Source: Streptomyces paludis
GTDB taxonomy: Bacteria; Actinomycetota; Actinomycetes; Streptomycetales; Streptomycetaceae
DNA length: 64,000 nucleotides
NCBI RefSeq assembly: GCF_003344965.1
Contig: NZ_CP031194.1
Location: 1,426,001 to 1,490,000, forward strand
Direction: 5' to 3'
The notes under the pieces are model-generated. The model did no database searches. It saw only the letters and a program-made list of their open reading frames with translations, and was not told the DNA's origin. The translations under genes and the position numbers were made by a program. Shown here piece by piece: positions 63,322 to 64,000 of this stretch; within the stretch, counting starts at the first letter, position 1; the number at the start of each line of letters is the position of its first letter.

Positions 63322-64000
63322 TCACACCACCGCTCCGCGCAGCGGTACGGACGGATCCGCCACCCGCCCGGGATCCATCCGCGCGCCCGCCTCGATCAGC
63401 TTGCGGCCCTGCGCGAGGTCCCGGGGCCTGCCCACGGCCAGCAGCGCCACCAGCACCCCGTCCCGCAGCCACACCGCCGACCAGGCCACGCCCTCGGGGT
63501 CGCCGCGCCGGATCAGCGCGTCGGCCGCCGCGTGGTGGCCCGCGTACTGCACGAAGCGGCCGAACTGCTCGGACCAGAAGTACGGCACCGGGTCGTAGAC
63601 CCGCTCGGTCTCGCCCAGCACCTGCGCGGCGACCGTACGCGGCCCCTGGAGCGCGTTGTCCCAGTGGTGCACCAGCAGCCGTCCGCCGTAGCGCGCGGAC
63701 GGGAAGGAGGCGCAGTCGCCGACCGCGTACACGTCCGGCAGCGAGGCGCGCAGCCGCTCGTCCGCCGTGACGGAGCCGTCCGGGCCGAGCGCGATGCCCG
63801 AGCCGGCCAGCCAGGCCGTCGCGGGCCGCGCCCCGATGCCCACGACCACGGCCTCCGCGGACAGCGACCGGCCGTCCGCCAGCACCACCGAGCCCGGCTC
63901 GACGGCGGCCACGCGCGCGTGGGTGAGCAGTTCGGCGCCGCTCTCCGCGTACCAGCCGGCCATCGGACCGGTGACCTCGGCGGGCAGCGCGCCCGCCAGC
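63322..64000 (-). CDS. FAD-dependent pyridine nucleotide-disulfide oxidoreductase (5' end outside the window)
   Basis: The last 225 residues of a gene that continues past base 64000. Visible parts: the NAD-fold end VVLADGRSLSAEAVVVGIGARP, the FAD-binding VYAVGDCASFPSARYGG, and a C-terminal reductase domain (DPVPYFWSEQFGRFVQYAGH). This layout belongs to the ferredoxin/rubredoxin reductase-like group with a Reductase_C domain. It is not the glycine oxidase ThiO often found near thiE. Electron acceptor unknown. Confidence 0.88.
   Translation of the reverse strand, partial: LAGALPAEVTGPMAGWYAESGAELLTHARVAAVEPGSVVLADGRSLSAEAVVVGIGARPATAWLAGSGIALGPDGSVTADERLRASLPDVYAVGDCASFPSARYGGRLLVHHWDNALQGPRTVAAQVLGETERVYDPVPYFWSEQFGRFVQYAGHHAAADALIRRGDPEGVAWSAVWLRDGVLVALLAVGRPRDLAQGRKLIEAGARMDPGRVADPSVPLRGAVV

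Overview
The window is a stretch of chromosome from a Streptomyces species (or a very close actinomycete). Base composition is strongly GC-rich, GTG and TTG starts are frequent, and neighbouring genes are joined by 4-bp GTGA/ATGA overlaps. The gene order (dnaE ... lspA, traR-like, ileS, divIVA, sepF, ftsZ ... rsmH ... metF, thiE) matches, from memory, the SCO2055-SCO2106 core region of S. coelicolor. No database search was run. Nearly everything is conserved core; there is no phage, IS element, integron, CRISPR array, rRNA or tRNA that I can see.

Left part (1-20.3 kb): the 3' end of a helical-repeat protein, a LON-domain protein, a YbaK-type deacylase, a DUF2567 membrane protein, an ABC-2 exporter whose ATPase and permease genes are separated by a 1-kb block of 66-bp tandem repeats, a NYN (PIN-like) nuclease-domain protein, a 59-residue basic protein, dnaE, a DUF2252 kinase-like protein, a small membrane protein, a membrane-anchored DsbA-like oxidoreductase, an alpha/beta hydrolase, an MscS channel, a Na+/H+ antiporter, and the GNAT-rluD and lspA genes.

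Middle (20.3-31.4 kb): a DksA/TraR protein with a histone-H1-like tail; ileS under an actinobacterial T-box leader whose sequence shows a translational switch, the enzyme itself carrying an inverted HIGH motif (GAHH); then a compact catabolic island on the minus strand: GntR regulator, pxpA-pxpB-pxpC (5-oxoprolinase), a VOC protein, an MFS transporter and a DUF1445 (D-glutamate cyclase/hydro-lyase family) gene. The island ends in a block of short intergenic repeats.

Right-centre (31.4-49.9 kb): the division and cell wall (dcw) cluster, all on the minus strand, transcribed in the order rsmH-ftsL-ftsI-murE-murF-mraY-murD-ftsW-murG-ftsQ-ftsZ-ylmD-yggS-sepF-yggT-divIVA. It builds the lipid-linked peptidoglycan precursor (MurE/F/D/G, MraY), crosslinks it at the septum (FtsW/I), and assembles and anchors the Z-ring (FtsZ, SepF, FtsQ, FtsL) and the polar growth scaffold (DivIVA). 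mraZ, murC and ftsA are not here. A good promoter precedes rsmH and another candidate precedes ftsZ.

Right end (50-64 kb): a beta-carbonic anhydrase, a MoxR-DUF58-transglutaminase operon, a DUF3040 protein, a SAM methyltransferase, a SAV_6107-type HEPN protein with a G-quadruplex-prone tract upstream, a phytoene-desaturase-like oxidoreductase, a membrane protein with a disordered Tyr/Gln-rich tail, metF, thiE, an Rv2175c-type DNA-binding protein and the 3' end of an FAD oxidoreductase. The most unusual items are the 66-bp minisatellite with a 264-bp higher-order period, the GAHH IleRS, the pxp/DUF1445 island with a TGTATACA operator, and the G-rich tract ahead of the HEPN gene.
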